A stretch of DNA of 64,000 nt from Hadesarchaea archaeon (GCA_029259175.1 JAPDJH010000001.1:124001-188000), one strand, 5' to 3'; counted from the first letter of the stretch, positions 39,694 to 48,729 are shown. Notes: generated from the sequence alone by a model not told the origin. Made by a program: numbers and translations.

Positions 39694-40216
39694 ATCGTTG
39701 TACACGATCTCTCAAATCCCTCCGACCCAGCCCGCACGAATTCGAGAATCGTGGCTGCGGGTGAAAAGGGAACTGGAAATTCTCCGCGCGATCAGCGCAG
39801 ACAGCTTCTTGCAGTCCCTTTTGAGCAAGACCGAGAAAGCCGCTGCCCTTCTCTTCCGCTCCCTGATGGCAAAAAGAGGTGCCATGAGAGAGGAGTGGAG
39901 AAAGATTGCCGAAATGGATGCCGAAAGATTTCTGGACTGCATAAGCGAGCTCCACGAATATCTGGAAAACGAAAAACAGCGGCTCGAACCGCTCTTCTCG
40001 CGTGCATTCTTCGTGTTGAACCAGTGCATCGACCCCCACCGTCTCTTCCAAGAATTGCGAAAGGCTGGAGCTCTGCGAGAGGACACGTGGGCGTTGCTAA
40101 ATCTCTTCGGCCCCAAAGAACTGTGCACGCACCGAGTCCAACAACGCATTCAGTTGCTCGCCCGCTTATTGTTCGAGCTACGGGAGGTTGACACCGTTGA
40201 TGCGGAAAGAAGATAG
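39671..40216 (+). CDS. Helical protein of the pilus-like operon
   Basis: A 181-residue, almost wholly helical protein beginning at TTG 39671 within the previous gene. It shows ESWLRVKRELEILRAISADS, then LLFRSLMAKRGAMREEWRKI and ISELHEYLENEKQRLEPLFS. There is no membrane segment or enzyme motif. Overlaps on both sides (23 bp before, 17 bp after) show tight translational coupling. Likely a cytoplasmic accessory protein of the secretion ATPase encoded downstream; family unknown. Confidence 0.55.
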   Translation: MNYNQVCRSLYTISQIPPTQPARIRESWLRVKRELEILRAISADSFLQSLLSKTEKAAALLFRSLMAKRGAMREEWRKIAEMDAERFLDCISELHEYLENEKQRLEPLFSRAFFVLNQCIDPHRLFQELRKAGALREDTWALLNLFGPKELCTHRVQQRIQLLARLLFELREVDTVDAERR

Positions 40217-40346
40217 AGCTCTGCTGGCCAGACATGGGGCTCAGCTCCAAAAGTTGGGAATCGAGATCCAATGGATACGCCAGAAGCTGGAGCTCTTGGA
40301 AAAGCGCGTTGGCTGGCTCGAAGACCGCATCGGGGGAGGAATTTGA
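40200..40346 (+). CDS. 48-aa coiled-coil protein of the pilus-like operon
   Basis: An ATG at 40200 opens a 48-residue frame (RKEDRALLARHGAQLQKLGI, then WIRQKLELLEKRVGWLEDRI). It has clean heptads of Leu/Ile and ends in a TGA at 40344-40346. The stop shares its TTGA with the TTG start of the ATPase gene, and its start overlaps the preceding gene by 17 bp. This chain of overlaps argues that it is a real small protein, perhaps binding the ATPase through a coiled coil. Confidence 0.55.
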   Translation: MRKEDRALLARHGAQLQKLGIEIQWIRQKLELLEKRVGWLEDRIGGGI

Positions 40347-42526
40347 AGCACTGGGTGTCTCGAGCCGGTGGAGAACTAATCCTGACGGTGGAGTGTCAAT
40401 CATGCCAATCGGAAGGGGCTGTAGAATCTTCCCCCGTATGCCTCAAACACGTGCTGGAGCTACTGAGAGAGAACCCGGATGTCTCGAGAGTCGTGCTTCG
40501 CTCCAAGTGCACGCGCGAGTACTCGGGTGAGGGTCTCGAAATTTTAAAACAACACGCCGAACTCCTGAGAAAGGAAAAGAGACTTCCGTTGATCCAGTTC
40601 GGGGATGGCAAGTGCAATCGCTGCGAGACGCCCAGGCTGAACAAACTGAAACAGGTATTCCACTGCTTGGCAGAGCGACCGGCAGAGGGCGCCAAGCAAC
40701 TCGAACACTTCCGGCGAGAACTACGCTCGAAACTCCGGCGTGGATCGAAGCGGTGCGTTCGGTGCAGGCAACGATTTCTCGAGGAGGTGATCCAGCCGCT
40801 GCTGCTGACTCTCCAGCACAATCAGCTCACCCGTCTTCTCGGCCAGGGCAAAACCATGGAAGAAATTCTGCGACCCCTTCTGCGCCCCGCATTCGTGCCG
40901 ACACGATTCGAACTGGACATCCCGTCCACGGCAACGCTCGTAAGCTCATATGATGTGGGAGAAACCAAAATCCAGATCTACTACAACCGAGAGAAACTGC
41001 AACATCTCTACTTTGTGGTCCCGCCCGAGTACAGCATGCCATGGGAGAAGATAGAGTTGCTGGCCCGCGCGAGGGAGAAACTGCTGGAAGATCCCCCGGA
41101 ATTCGATTCGAACCTCTGCGGGGCCAGACAAAAAGTGAAAAACCGGATTGAAGAAATCCTGCTCGAACTAATAGCAGGAGAACAATGCCCGTGCTCCGAG
41201 GAAGAACTCTCCCTGCTCGCGTCTTACCTGACACGGTTCACCATCGGACTGGGGATCGTGGAGGTGCTCCTCGCTGACCCAAAAATCCAAGACATATACA
41301 TCGATTCCCCCTGCGGCGAAACACCGGTGTACATCAACCACCGGGACTTTCAGGAGTGTGAGACCAACATCTACATGTCGGAGGAAGAACTCGAAGCGCT
41401 CATCTCCAAGCTCAGGCTCATAAGCAAGCGTCCGTTCTCCGAAGCCCACCCGGTTCTGGACGCCCAAGTGGATGAGACCAGAATAACGGCCGTAGGGCCT
41501 CCGCTGAGTCCCGGCGGAATCGCACTCGCCATCAGGCGCCACAAGCCCACCCCTTGGACTCTGCCCCAGATGGTTCGGAGCAAGCTCCTCACCCCCTTCG
41601 CCGCGGGATTGCTCAGTCTTTTGGTGGACGGAAAAACAACGGTGCTCATAACTGGGAGCCGGGGTGCTGGTAAGACCTCACTGCTGGGGGCGCTCATCAC
41701 TGAGATAGCCCCGCGTTACAGAATCATCACGATCGAAGACACGTCGGAACTCCCGGTGCGCCAGTTAAAACGGGCGGGGTACAAGATCGAAAGTCTGTGC
41801 AATCGATCGTCGGTTTCCGGATCGGGGATAGAACTGGGGGTCGAGGAATCGCTCCGAACGGCCTTGCGCCTGGGAGACTCCGTGCTGGTGATCGGAGAGG
41901 TGCGCGGGCCGGAGGCAAAAATCCTGTACGAGGCGATGCGCATCGGAGCCGCCGGCAACACGGTGATGGGAACCATTCACGGATCCTCCGCGCGGGACGT
42001 GTTCGAGCGGGTGGTATTCGATCTCGGCGTCCCACCCACATCATTCAAGTCCACCGATGTGATTCTCACCGTCGCTCCCATTCACCTCCACGGCGGTCTG
42101 TACTGGAAGCGGCGCTTGGTGCAGCTCGTCGAAGTCCGGAAGAACTGGAAAAACGGGACAGAGCCGTCTTTTTACAAACTCTTGGACTATGATGTGTCTT
42201 CCGATTCGCTAAAAATCGGCGGATTGCGGAAATCCGAGGTCTTGCAGCGGGTCGCGCAGAAATGGGGCACTTCCACGCGCGAGGTCCTGAAGAACTTGGA
42301 ACTGAGAGCCAAGATCTGCTCGCGCTTGGTCGCCATGTCGGAAAAACACGGACTCCCGCAGCTGCTGGAGGTCGACTTTGTTGTCCGCTCCAATCTCAAA
42401 TGGCGCGGATATCTTGAACGCTCCTACGGGCGCCGCCCCTCTAACCGTCGGGTATACGCGAAATGGACGAGGTGGTTGGCAAATGAGGTTTCTGATTTGG
42501 AAACGAGAAAAAGAGGAACACCCTGA
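40343..42526 (+). CDS. VirB11/GspE-family secretion (type IV pilus) ATPase
   Basis: This ATPase powers assembly of archaeal pili or a secretion pore. The C-terminal half has VLITGSRGAGKTSLLGAL (Walker A, about residue 436), IITIEDTSELP (Asp box), LRLGDSVLVIGEVRGPEA (Walker B) and GNTVMGTIHGSSARDVFERV (His box). The N-terminal ~200 residues contain CQSC, CNRC and CVRC pairs, suggesting zinc sites not found in most relatives. TTG 40343 overlaps the 48-aa gene's stop; an in-frame ATG at 40271 lies inside that gene and is less likely. The membrane partner overlaps its 3' end by 44 bp. Confidence 0.85.
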   Translation: MKHWVSRAGGELILTVECQSCQSEGAVESSPVCLKHVLELLRENPDVSRVVLRSKCTREYSGEGLEILKQHAELLRKEKRLPLIQFGDGKCNRCETPRLNKLKQVFHCLAERPAEGAKQLEHFRRELRSKLRRGSKRCVRCRQRFLEEVIQPLLLTLQHNQLTRLLGQGKTMEEILRPLLRPAFVPTRFELDIPSTATLVSSYDVGETKIQIYYNREKLQHLYFVVPPEYSMPWEKIELLARAREKLLEDPPEFDSNLCGARQKVKNRIEEILLELIAGEQCPCSEEELSLLASYLTRFTIGLGIVEVLLADPKIQDIYIDSPCGETPVYINHRDFQECETNIYMSEEELEALISKLRLISKRPFSEAHPVLDAQVDETRITAVGPPLSPGGIALAIRRHKPTPWTLPQMVRSKLLTPFAAGLLSLLVDGKTTVLITGSRGAGKTSLLGALITEIAPRYRIITIEDTSELPVRQLKRAGYKIESLCNRSSVSGSGIELGVEESLRTALRLGDSVLVIGEVRGPEAKILYEAMRIGAAGNTVMGTIHGSSARDVFERVVFDLGVPPTSFKSTDVILTVAPIHLHGGLYWKRRLVQLVEVRKNWKNGTEPSFYKLLDYDVSSDSLKIGGLRKSEVLQRVAQKWGTSTREVLKNLELRAKICSRLVAMSEKHGLPQLLEVDFVVRSNLKWRGYLERSYGRRPSNRRVYAKWTRWLANEVSDLETRKRGTP

Positions 42527-43925
42527 TATCGCCCAACACCTTACCGCTCTAGCCGTTGAGCTGGAGATGCACCAGAACCTCGAAGTGGCACTTGTACGGG
42601 CGGCAGAATCACTGGATGAGAAAGCGAAGCCAAGTGGCAAAAAGCTGTTTCGGTTTTTGCTGTCCTCAACCCCTTTGAGCGAGCATCAGCTGGTGGAAGA
42701 ACCAGACAATCCCTCCGTAATTCGAAGGGCGTGGTGCCTCCTCCAGCGCTCCACCAAAATGCGTGAGGGGGAAAACCGCCACCTAACTCTGAACCAGGCC
42801 GTGGGTATGGTGCTCAACGATTTGTGCGAAAGCACCAAAAAATTCGTGGGCAAAACCCATCTCAAAATATTGCTCCTCTACGGGATCGGCGTGCTGGCAC
42901 CGCTGATTCTCGCTGGTTTGATTCCAGCGTGGACCCTCATCGGCGGCAGTGCGAACACGCTCCATATAGCCCTCATATACTGTGGGATCCTTCCTGTGCT
43001 CGTGTTCTGGCTCATCAACCAGATACTGGCCGAACGCCCGCCCCTCATCCAGCCGCCGCAGATCCCCTTGCCGCCGCTCACGCTCAAGATGGTCGGTTTT
43101 GCCCTCCCTTCGCTGGGAATTCTGGTCGCGGCAAGGATTGGCGGTCTGGAAGGGTTTCCGCTCGTGTTCGCGGGGCTGTGGACGGCCGTGCTCGCCGTAG
43201 GGATTGTTCTCATAATCTGGGTGAAGGAACCCTATCTCCGGCGGAAGAGAGCAGAGGAGGCTGAGAGCGAGCTCCCAGACGCACTGCTGGAGATCGGGAG
43301 CATGCTCAAAGAGGGCCTTCCAATCGAAGAAGTCCTGAACAAAACGGCTAAAACCAGAAGCGGACACGAACTCGGCAAAATGGTGAGACGGATACACGCG
43401 ACGCGCCTCATGGGCGAAGACATCGATCAATCACCAGCGGGCGACTCGGTTGTATCAGAGCGCGCGTGGAGGCATTTGCAGATGGTTATCCGCCTCGCCA
43501 AGCGGAGTTCTGAAGCAGCGGGCGGGTGTATAATCCGGATTGCCCACCACTTGAAACGGCTCGAAGAGATCAAACAGGAGATCAAGCTCGCGCTTCAGGA
43601 ACTGACTTCGTCCATGCGCTCGGTGGCCCTCTTCTTCGCGCCGCTGGTGATAGCCATAACCGCACGGATGCACGAGATTATCGAAAAACGCGGGGGCGGA
43701 TTCCTCACATCGACGACCAGCGGCTCTGCCGGGGTGGTCGCCGCGTTTGGGGCCTACTCGGTGATCCTCAGCGGGCTGTTGCTGTACTTCGCTGTGGGAT
43801 TAGAGCTGGGCGACGATCGCATCGTGAAGCGGTTGGCTGTGGGGATCGGCTGCATTATCGCCTTGGCGGTTTTTACACTCAGCTGGATGGCCGGGGGCGT
43901 CCTGCTCACGTTCTTGGCCGTTTGA
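42483..43925 (+). CDS. TadC/GspF-like pilus assembly membrane protein
   Basis: Starting at ATG 42483 (MRFLIWKREKEEHPDIAQHL) the protein has 480 residues. Two T2SSF-like helical domains are visible: HLTALAVELEMHQNLEVALV in the first and LPDALLEIGSMLKEGLPIEE in the second. Seven or so membrane segments sit in pairs after each (about residues 130-185, 205-255, and 385-475). This is the archaeal doubled TadC/FlaJ plan, the platform on which the ATPase encoded immediately before acts. No pilin gene is in the operon, though the prepilin-peptidase-like gene at 3408 is elsewhere in the window. Confidence 0.8.
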   Translation: MRFLIWKREKEEHPDIAQHLTALAVELEMHQNLEVALVRAAESLDEKAKPSGKKLFRFLLSSTPLSEHQLVEEPDNPSVIRRAWCLLQRSTKMREGENRHLTLNQAVGMVLNDLCESTKKFVGKTHLKILLLYGIGVLAPLILAGLIPAWTLIGGSANTLHIALIYCGILPVLVFWLINQILAERPPLIQPPQIPLPPLTLKMVGFALPSLGILVAARIGGLEGFPLVFAGLWTAVLAVGIVLIIWVKEPYLRRKRAEEAESELPDALLEIGSMLKEGLPIEEVLNKTAKTRSGHELGKMVRRIHATRLMGEDIDQSPAGDSVVSERAWRHLQMVIRLAKRSSEAAGGCIIRIAHHLKRLEEIKQEIKLALQELTSSMRSVALFFAPLVIAITARMHEIIEKRGGGFLTSTTSGSAGVVAAFGAYSVILSGLLLYFAVGLELGDDRIVKRLAVGIGCIIALAVFTLSWMAGGVLLTFLAV

Positions 43926-43962
43926 CCTTGGAAATTTAAACAGGAAAAACCAGAGTTTACTC

Positions 43963-44799
43963 GTGAGACGGATGGAGAGGGTGACCACCGCCACGTTTCG
44001 CGAGCTAAAAGCCCGCGGAGAGCCGATAGTCATGGTCTCCGCGTACGATTATCTGACAGCCAAATTCTCCGACGAGGCGGGAGTGGACTCAATTCTCGTG
44101 GGGGATTCGCTTGCCGGCAACGTGCTGGGGTACGCCAACACGCTTCCGGTGACGATGGAAGAGATGCTGCACCACACACGGGCGGTGGCCCGAGGAGCAC
44201 GCAGGGCGCTGGTGGTGGGCGACATGCCGTTCATGTCGTATCAGGCGAGCGTCGAGGAGGCCGTCCGCAATGCCGGACGATTCGTGAAGGAAGCGGGGGC
44301 GCAGGCAGTAAAGGTAGAGGGCGGTTCGGGCGTCCACGACAAGATCGAAGCAATAGTGAAGGCGGGCATCCCGGTCATGGGGCACTTGGGCCTGACACCC
44401 CAGTGGATATACCAGCTGGGAGGGTACAAGGTGCAGGGGAGGTCTGCGAGTGCGGCGAGACAGCTCGTGCGCGAAGCCCGATTGTTGGAGGAGCTCGGTG
44501 TCTTCAGCCTGGTTCTGGAATGCGTTCCGTGGCGAGTGGCGAAACGCATAACCAGAAGCCTTCAAATCCCGGTCATCGGATGCGGGGCGGGGCCCTACTG
44601 CGACGGCCAGGTGCTTGTTCTTCACGATTTGATCGGGCTCACCGAGAAGACCCCGAAATTCGTGAAACGCTACGCCGAGGTGGGGCAGATCATAAAAGAA
44701 TCCCTTCGGCGCTACCGGGACGAGGTGAAAAAGCGCGAGTTTCCCACTCTCGCGCACTCCTACGGAACAAAAAGGAAGAAACGGACTCAACAAGTTTAA
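43963..44799 (+). CDS. panB: 3-methyl-2-oxobutanoate hydroxymethyltransferase
   Basis: PanB makes ketopantoate from 2-oxoisovalerate with methylene-tetrahydropterin, the first step of pantothenate and CoA synthesis. Signature blocks are all present: MVSAYDYLTAKFSDEAGVDS, ILVGDSLAGNVLGY (metal Asp), VVGDMPFMSYQ, AVKVEGG (metal Glu), GIPVMGHLGLTPQ, and LVLECVP near the active site. Length 278 is normal. GTG 43963 or ATG 43972 starts; a TATA-like tttaaa lies about 25 bases upstream. A long antisense frame across it is a composition artefact. No other pantothenate genes adjoin it. Confidence 0.95.
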   Translation: MRRMERVTTATFRELKARGEPIVMVSAYDYLTAKFSDEAGVDSILVGDSLAGNVLGYANTLPVTMEEMLHHTRAVARGARRALVVGDMPFMSYQASVEEAVRNAGRFVKEAGAQAVKVEGGSGVHDKIEAIVKAGIPVMGHLGLTPQWIYQLGGYKVQGRSASAARQLVREARLLEELGVFSLVLECVPWRVAKRITRSLQIPVIGCGAGPYCDGQVLVLHDLIGLTEKTPKFVKRYAEVGQIIKESLRRYRDEVKKREFPTLAHSYGTKRKKRTQQV

Positions 44800-44845
44800 A
44801 TAAATGCGTGTTGAAGACTAAGCGATTGATAAGGGAGGTGAATGG

Positions 44846-45010
44846 ATGGCATATGTGGTAAAGTCGATGGTTAGAAAGTTGCTCAAAGGGATGAGGGCGA
44901 GTGAGGACTTCTTCACCAGCCTGGACGCTCTCGTTGCTGACCAGGTGAAGAAAGCAATTCAGCGAGCAAAGGCGAACGGTAGGAAGACTGTCCGAGGCTG
45001 CGACCTCTAA
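44846..45010 (+). CDS. Single histone-fold protein (DUF1931-like)
   Basis: The 54 residues (VVKSMVRKLLKGMRASEDFF, then SLDALVADQVKKAIQRAKAN and GRKTVRGCDL) match the short archaeal DUF1931 proteins: helix 1, long helix 2, and the R.TV...DL end where ordinary archaeal histones continue with helix 3. Probably DNA-binding. GGGAGGTG lies six bases before the ATG, and TATA sequence (tttaaata) near 44794, so it is well expressed. It is too short for many gene callers. Confidence 0.8.
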   Translation: MAYVVKSMVRKLLKGMRASEDFFTSLDALVADQVKKAIQRAKANGRKTVRGCDL

Positions 45011-45040
45011 AAGCCCTCATTCCTTCATATTTTTTCTTTT

Positions 45041-45430
45041 TTACTTGACCCGCTCGATTTTTCTTCTCCCCAAAGCCTGGATGTACTCTACTTCGACGCC
45101 TTCCTTGACCTCGCCGCGCAGATTGATGGGAATCGGAAGTTCGAAGGTCTCATATGTGTTCAAATCCATGAGCTGCGCGTGAGTGCCCACAACCGCCAGC
45201 ACCTGCGCCGAGCCTCTCTCGATGATGGGGACTTCCACCGTTGCGCTCGTGGGGCGAATTATGGTGTGCTTCTGGGAATCGAACAGGCCGATCGCGTCGA
45301 TTTTTGCTTTGGCGTGGCCGTGCTTCCCTGGCGCCGAAACAGTGATGCCCACAATCCTGCACGGCTCGTTGTCGATGATAACGAATCGGCCCTCCTTGAG
45401 CTTTCCAACTTCAACGACCTCCTTCGTCAT
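45041..45430 (-). CDS. eif5A: Translation factor aIF5A
   Basis: aIF5A helps the ribosome through difficult peptide bonds. The N-terminal domain has VSAPGKHGHAKAK, in which Lys36 is the site converted to deoxyhypusine/hypusine, and the second half is an OB-fold (VEYIQALGRRKIERVK). Length 129 is normal. The start at 45430 is followed by TKEVVEVGKLKEGRFVIIDN. The upstream AT-rich promoter region is shared with the divergent NAD kinase. Core archaeal/eukaryotic gene, useful for placing the organism. Confidence 0.97.
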   Translation of the reverse strand: MTKEVVEVGKLKEGRFVIIDNEPCRIVGITVSAPGKHGHAKAKIDAIGLFDSQKHTIIRPTSATVEVPIIERGSAQVLAVVGTHAQLMDLNTYETFELPIPINLRGEVKEGVEVEYIQALGRRKIERVK

Positions 45431-45506
45431 CGCGACACCTTTTTCTCATATCCGAACTCGTTTAAAAAAGTGGCGGCGAAGTTAAAAACTCGGTCTTGAA
45501 ATTTGT

Positions 45507-46316
45507 ATGGTGGCCATGAAGCTCGGAATTGTAGCGAAAACACAGCTTGCCGAGGCCGTGGAGCTCAGTCGCAAGGTGCTGGAGATCGCCGGGGAGGAGA
45601 GAGTAGTTCTGGGACCCCAGATATCGCAGGCCCTAAACGCCACGTTCAGACCCGAAGAATTCAAAAGTGTTGGCGCGGTCATCGCGATAGGAGGGGACGG
45701 CACGGTTCTGCGCGCTCATCGTTTGGTTGTGGAAAAACCGGTGATTGGAATCAACGTCGGGGAGCGAGGATTTCTGGCGGAAGCCGAGCCGGCAGAAGTG
45801 GAGGCCGTGGTGGAGAATTTGTTGAAAAAGCGCTTCGAGGTCTTGGAAGCGCCCAAGCTGGCTCCAACGGTGAAAGGGCGAGAACTGCCGGACGCCGTGA
45901 ACGACATTGTAGTTCTGCCGAGAAAAGTGGGCAAGACCATATCGCTGGAAGTGTTCATCGACAAAGAGTTCGCCTTTCGGTTTCGAGGAGACGGGATAGT
46001 GGTGGCCACACCCACTGGGAGTACCGGATACGCACGGTCGGCTGGGGGCTCGATACTGGATCCGCAGACGGACACTCTCACGCTGGTGCCCATCTGTCCA
46101 TCCGCGCCGCAGGCCCCAAAGCTCGTCGTGCCATCGAGAAGAGAGATCGTGGTCAAGGCGGTTCGGCCGGGGGAGAGAGGAGTCGTGGTGGTGGACGGAT
46201 ACCAAGAGGCCGAACTGGGACTTGACGAAACCGTGAGCATTAGGAAATCCAAAACCGTGGCAAAATTCGTGGTGTGGAAAAAATTTTACCGGAAACTCGA
46301 GGAGAAGCTCCTGTGA
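45507..46316 (+). CDS. nadK: NAD kinase
   Basis: The enzyme phosphorylates NAD to NADP. VIAIGGDGTVLRAHRLV holds the GGDG motif, GINVGERGFLAEAEP follows, and TPTGSTGYARSAGGSILDP is the conserved NAD-binding stretch. About 267-269 residues, normal for archaea. ATG 45516 (MKLGIVAKTQ) is an alternative start to 45507. The 3' end overlaps nob1 by 4 bp (GTGA), so they are one operon. Confidence 0.93.
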   Translation: MVAMKLGIVAKTQLAEAVELSRKVLEIAGEERVVLGPQISQALNATFRPEEFKSVGAVIAIGGDGTVLRAHRLVVEKPVIGINVGERGFLAEAEPAEVEAVVENLLKKRFEVLEAPKLAPTVKGRELPDAVNDIVVLPRKVGKTISLEVFIDKEFAFRFRGDGIVVATPTGSTGYARSAGGSILDPQTDTLTLVPICPSAPQAPKLVVPSRREIVVKAVRPGERGVVVVDGYQEAELGLDETVSIRKSKTVAKFVVWKKFYRKLEEKLL

Positions 46317-46792
46317 CCGTGTACGTGCTGGACACCTCTGCCTTTTTGCACGTGACCCCCACCACCCTCCGAGGAGAACTCCTCACGGCGAAGGAGGTCA
46401 TTGAGGAAGCGAAGAGCTTGGAGCTGCAGACCAAAGTGGAGACTGCTTTGGTTCAAGGAGTGGTCAAGGTGGTGAGCCCATCCAGCAGCGCCCTCAGAAA
46501 GGTGAAGCAAGAGATGAAGCGGACGGGCGACAGGCTCTCGGTGGCTGACATCAAGGTGCTGGCCATAGCACTCGAGCGGAAAGAAGAAAATCCCGTGCTT
46601 TTGACGGACGATTACGCAATGCAAAATCTGGCGGAGCGGCTGGGAGTGAGGTATCGGGCGCTCCGCACGCCCGGAATCAAGAAAACCCTAAAATGGATTC
46701 GGTGGTGCCCCGCTTGCAAGAAAGAGGTAAAAGCGAATGCGAAGGAGTGTCCCGTGTGTGGAACCAAAACCTGCCGGAGGGCACTCGGCTGA
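46313..46792 (+). CDS. nob1: Nob1 rRNA endonuclease
   Basis: Nob1 cuts the 3' end of 16S rRNA during small-subunit maturation. The PIN domain starts at once (TVYVLDTSAFLHV; Asp7), continues with TGDRLSVADIKVLAIALERK and PVLLTDDYAMQN, and ends in a zinc ribbon (CPACKKEVKANAKECPVCG). The GTG at 46313 overlaps the nadK stop and gives the usual N-terminus; longer frames extend into nadK. Length 159. Confidence 0.92.
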   Translation: MTVYVLDTSAFLHVTPTTLRGELLTAKEVIEEAKSLELQTKVETALVQGVVKVVSPSSSALRKVKQEMKRTGDRLSVADIKVLAIALERKEENPVLLTDDYAMQNLAERLGVRYRALRTPGIKKTLKWIRWCPACKKEVKANAKECPVCGTKTCRRALG

Positions 46793-46856
46793 AAACAAGC
46801 AAGTTTATAAAGCGGAAGCAGAATTTCTCTTGAGCGGAACGGAGGGGTGAAACGGG

Positions 46857-47543
46857 TTGTTAGGTGGAAAACTCGAAACCGAAGCATTCAAGATCTTGAA
46901 AAACAACGCCAAAGCCGTGTACGACGTGGTAAAAAAGTTTGAGGAATTCATGAACGCCTACTTCGTGGAGGAGAATCTCGACAAAGCCGAACAGTTGGGG
47001 AGAGAGGTCTCGTCACTCGAAACGAAAGCCGATAAGGGGCGACGGGACTTTTTGGCGGTGCTGCACAAGGGGGCCTTCCTGCCGGCATTTCGAGGCGACC
47101 TCGCTTGGCTGGCCGAAAGACTTGACCGGGTAGCGGACACCACGGAGGGGGCGATGCGAGCGGTGCTGCTCCGAAAACAGTTGTTACAGGCCATCAAAAA
47201 GGCCGAAAAGAGAAGCCGCCGGGTAAGGGAGTGGAGACAGCGCTTCTCGAAGATGGCCCAGCTGACCACGCAAACGGTAGAAGTGCTCAAAGAGGCTGTC
47301 GAAGCGCTCGAGAAAGATATCGACACGGCACTCCGCAAAGCGAAGGACGTGGACAGTTTAGAACACGAAGTCGATTTGATAGAGCAGGAGACCGTTAACG
47401 ACCTCTACGAGCTGGAGAAGCTTCTCGATCCTTTAAGTGTCGTGCAGCTAGCCGATATCTTGCGCAGAACTGGTAACATCTCCGATCGCGCAGAGGATAT
47501 GAGTGACTCGATTGCTATTCTAGCTATGACTCTCACCATGTGA
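46857..47543 (+). CDS. PhoU-like DUF47 phosphate-transport regulator
   Basis: An all-helical 228-residue protein of the DUF47/PhoU-like family, which pairs with PiT phosphate transporters. ENLDKAEQLGREVSSLETKA and LAERLDRVADTTEGAMRAVL carry the E(D)xxxD metal-binding helix pattern, repeated in DSLEHEVDLIEQETVNDLYE and DILRRTGNISDRAEDMSDSI. TTG 46857 follows ggaggggtgaaacggg, and a TATA box (tttataaa, near 46803) lies upstream. Two PiT genes follow on the opposite strand. It probably gates phosphate uptake. Confidence 0.85.
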   Translation: MLGGKLETEAFKILKNNAKAVYDVVKKFEEFMNAYFVEENLDKAEQLGREVSSLETKADKGRRDFLAVLHKGAFLPAFRGDLAWLAERLDRVADTTEGAMRAVLLRKQLLQAIKKAEKRSRRVREWRQRFSKMAQLTTQTVEVLKEAVEALEKDIDTALRKAKDVDSLEHEVDLIEQETVNDLYELEKLLDPLSVVQLADILRRTGNISDRAEDMSDSIAILAMTLTM

Positions 47544-47669
47544 GAAAAGCTCTAACAGCGCTAACAAAATCCATACCACCAGTAGTCCCAAATAGGGATT
47601 ATCGGCACACCAGCCGACGGCCAATCCGGCCAGCACGCTCAGCACGCCCAGCATCTGCCATCGCTCCAT
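47520..47669 (-). CDS. 49-aa two-TM protein MERWQ-A, next to PiT
   Basis: Directly after the PiT stop (1 base gap) an ATG opens a 49-residue frame: MERWQMLGVLSVLAGLAVGW, CADNPYLGLLVVWILLALLE, LFSHGESHS. It has two hydrophobic segments joined by a short turn containing Asp-Asn-Pro. A second 49-residue protein with the same MERWQ start, LAGLAVG and E..FS end lies at 48800-48949. The last 24 bp overlap the DUF47 gene antisense. The same gene pairing and equal length in two copies strongly support a real gene, perhaps a small subunit of the phosphate transporter. Confidence 0.65.
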   Translation of the reverse strand: MERWQMLGVLSVLAGLAVGWCADNPYLGLLVVWILLALLELFSHGESHS

Positions 47670-47670
47670 C

Positions 47671-48729
47671 TCATGCCCCCATCAACAACCATGTTAGTCC
47701 AAAAGCTATCGCTATAGGCACAAGCGGGGTGAGCACCCAAGCGAGTGAAATTATTCCTATCTTTTTCCCTCGCACGGTCGAGACGCCTCCGACCAAGCCC
47801 GCGCCTATGACCCCTCCAACTGCAGAGTGGCTGGTAGACACCGGCATTCCAAACATTGTGAGAATGTATACGGTTACGGCCGTGCCAGCCTGGGCCGCGA
47901 AAGCTGTGGGCGGTGCGAGCACGGTGATGTGCTTTCCCAGCGTTTCGATCACGCGATGGCTGAACATAATGGCCCCGCACGCGATAGCCGCGCCTCCAAA
48001 GATCTTCAACAACCCCATATCGAAGCCGGGATTGGCCGCTCCTACTGCACCCACAGCATTTCCCACATCGTTGGCGCCGAAGGAGTATGCCACAAAACAT
48101 GCGGTGAGTATGGTGAGTATCCCGTAGAGCTTGTTGAGCTCGACCACATCGCGAACACGGTGGAGAAAAACGCTAGACACGTGATAGATCAGGAAAGCGA
48201 AAAATATGGCACTCGGGACCGTAAGGATCCAAGAGAGTACGATCTGAGCGAGCTTCGCATAGCTGAGCTGAACTCCCGGCCCCGAAAGGGCCGGCGGAGA
48301 GAAGAAAACCAGAGCCAAGCCCGACCCCAGCACGCCACCCACGATGGAGTGGGAAGTTGAAACTGGAAGGCCGAGTCTGGTCGCTGAGGCCACCCACAAC
48401 GCTGCGGCGAGAATTGCAGCCAAAGCGCCCACCGGCACATAGGTGAAGGGGGTGGGCGATGCTCCGGCCGGTAAGTTGAGGTTTTCCAAACTTACGGCGT
48501 TCTCGTTTTCGAACAACACTATGCCTTTCCCTATCGTCTTCATCACGTATTCTCCTTGCAGAACTGCTCCTGCAATTGCGAAACAGGCAAACAGAATGAC
48601 AGCACGTCTCAAAGGCAGAATGCCCGCACCAACCGAGGTTGCCATAGAGTTGGCTGCGTCGTTCCCACCCATGCTCCAGCCCATGAAGAAAGCCGTTGCA
48701 AACGTTGCCAGCAACAACCATTCAATCAA
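47671..48729 (-). CDS. PiT-family inorganic phosphate transporter
   Basis: PiT proteins carry phosphate with H+ or Na+. The two internally repeated signature halves are present: GGNDAANSMATSVGAGILPL near residue 22, and SFGANDVGNAVGAVGAANPG about 190 residues later, each starting a set of membrane segments. Length 352 is on the short side of normal. The second PiT gene (48937-49950) is a diverged copy; the two may differ in affinity or coupling ion. The small MERWQ-A gene follows at once. Confidence 0.9.
   Translation of the reverse strand: MIEWLLLATFATAFFMGWSMGGNDAANSMATSVGAGILPLRRAVILFACFAIAGAVLQGEYVMKTIGKGIVLFENENAVSLENLNLPAGASPTPFTYVPVGALAAILAAALWVASATRLGLPVSTSHSIVGGVLGSGLALVFFSPPALSGPGVQLSYAKLAQIVLSWILTVPSAIFFAFLIYHVSSVFLHRVRDVVELNKLYGILTILTACFVAYSFGANDVGNAVGAVGAANPGFDMGLLKIFGGAAIACGAIMFSHRVIETLGKHITVLAPPTAFAAQAGTAVTVYILTMFGMPVSTSHSAVGGVIGAGLVGGVSTVRGKKIGIISLAWVLTPLVPIAIAFGLTWLLMGA

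Noticed and set aside
42783-43430. 215-aa minus-strand frame
   Set aside because: Antisense to the TadC-like gene with real membrane segments; no independent support.
44846-45010. Truncated histone
   Set aside because: Ends where helix 3 of ordinary archaeal histones begins, but short DUF1931-type proteins normally end this way, so it is probably full length.
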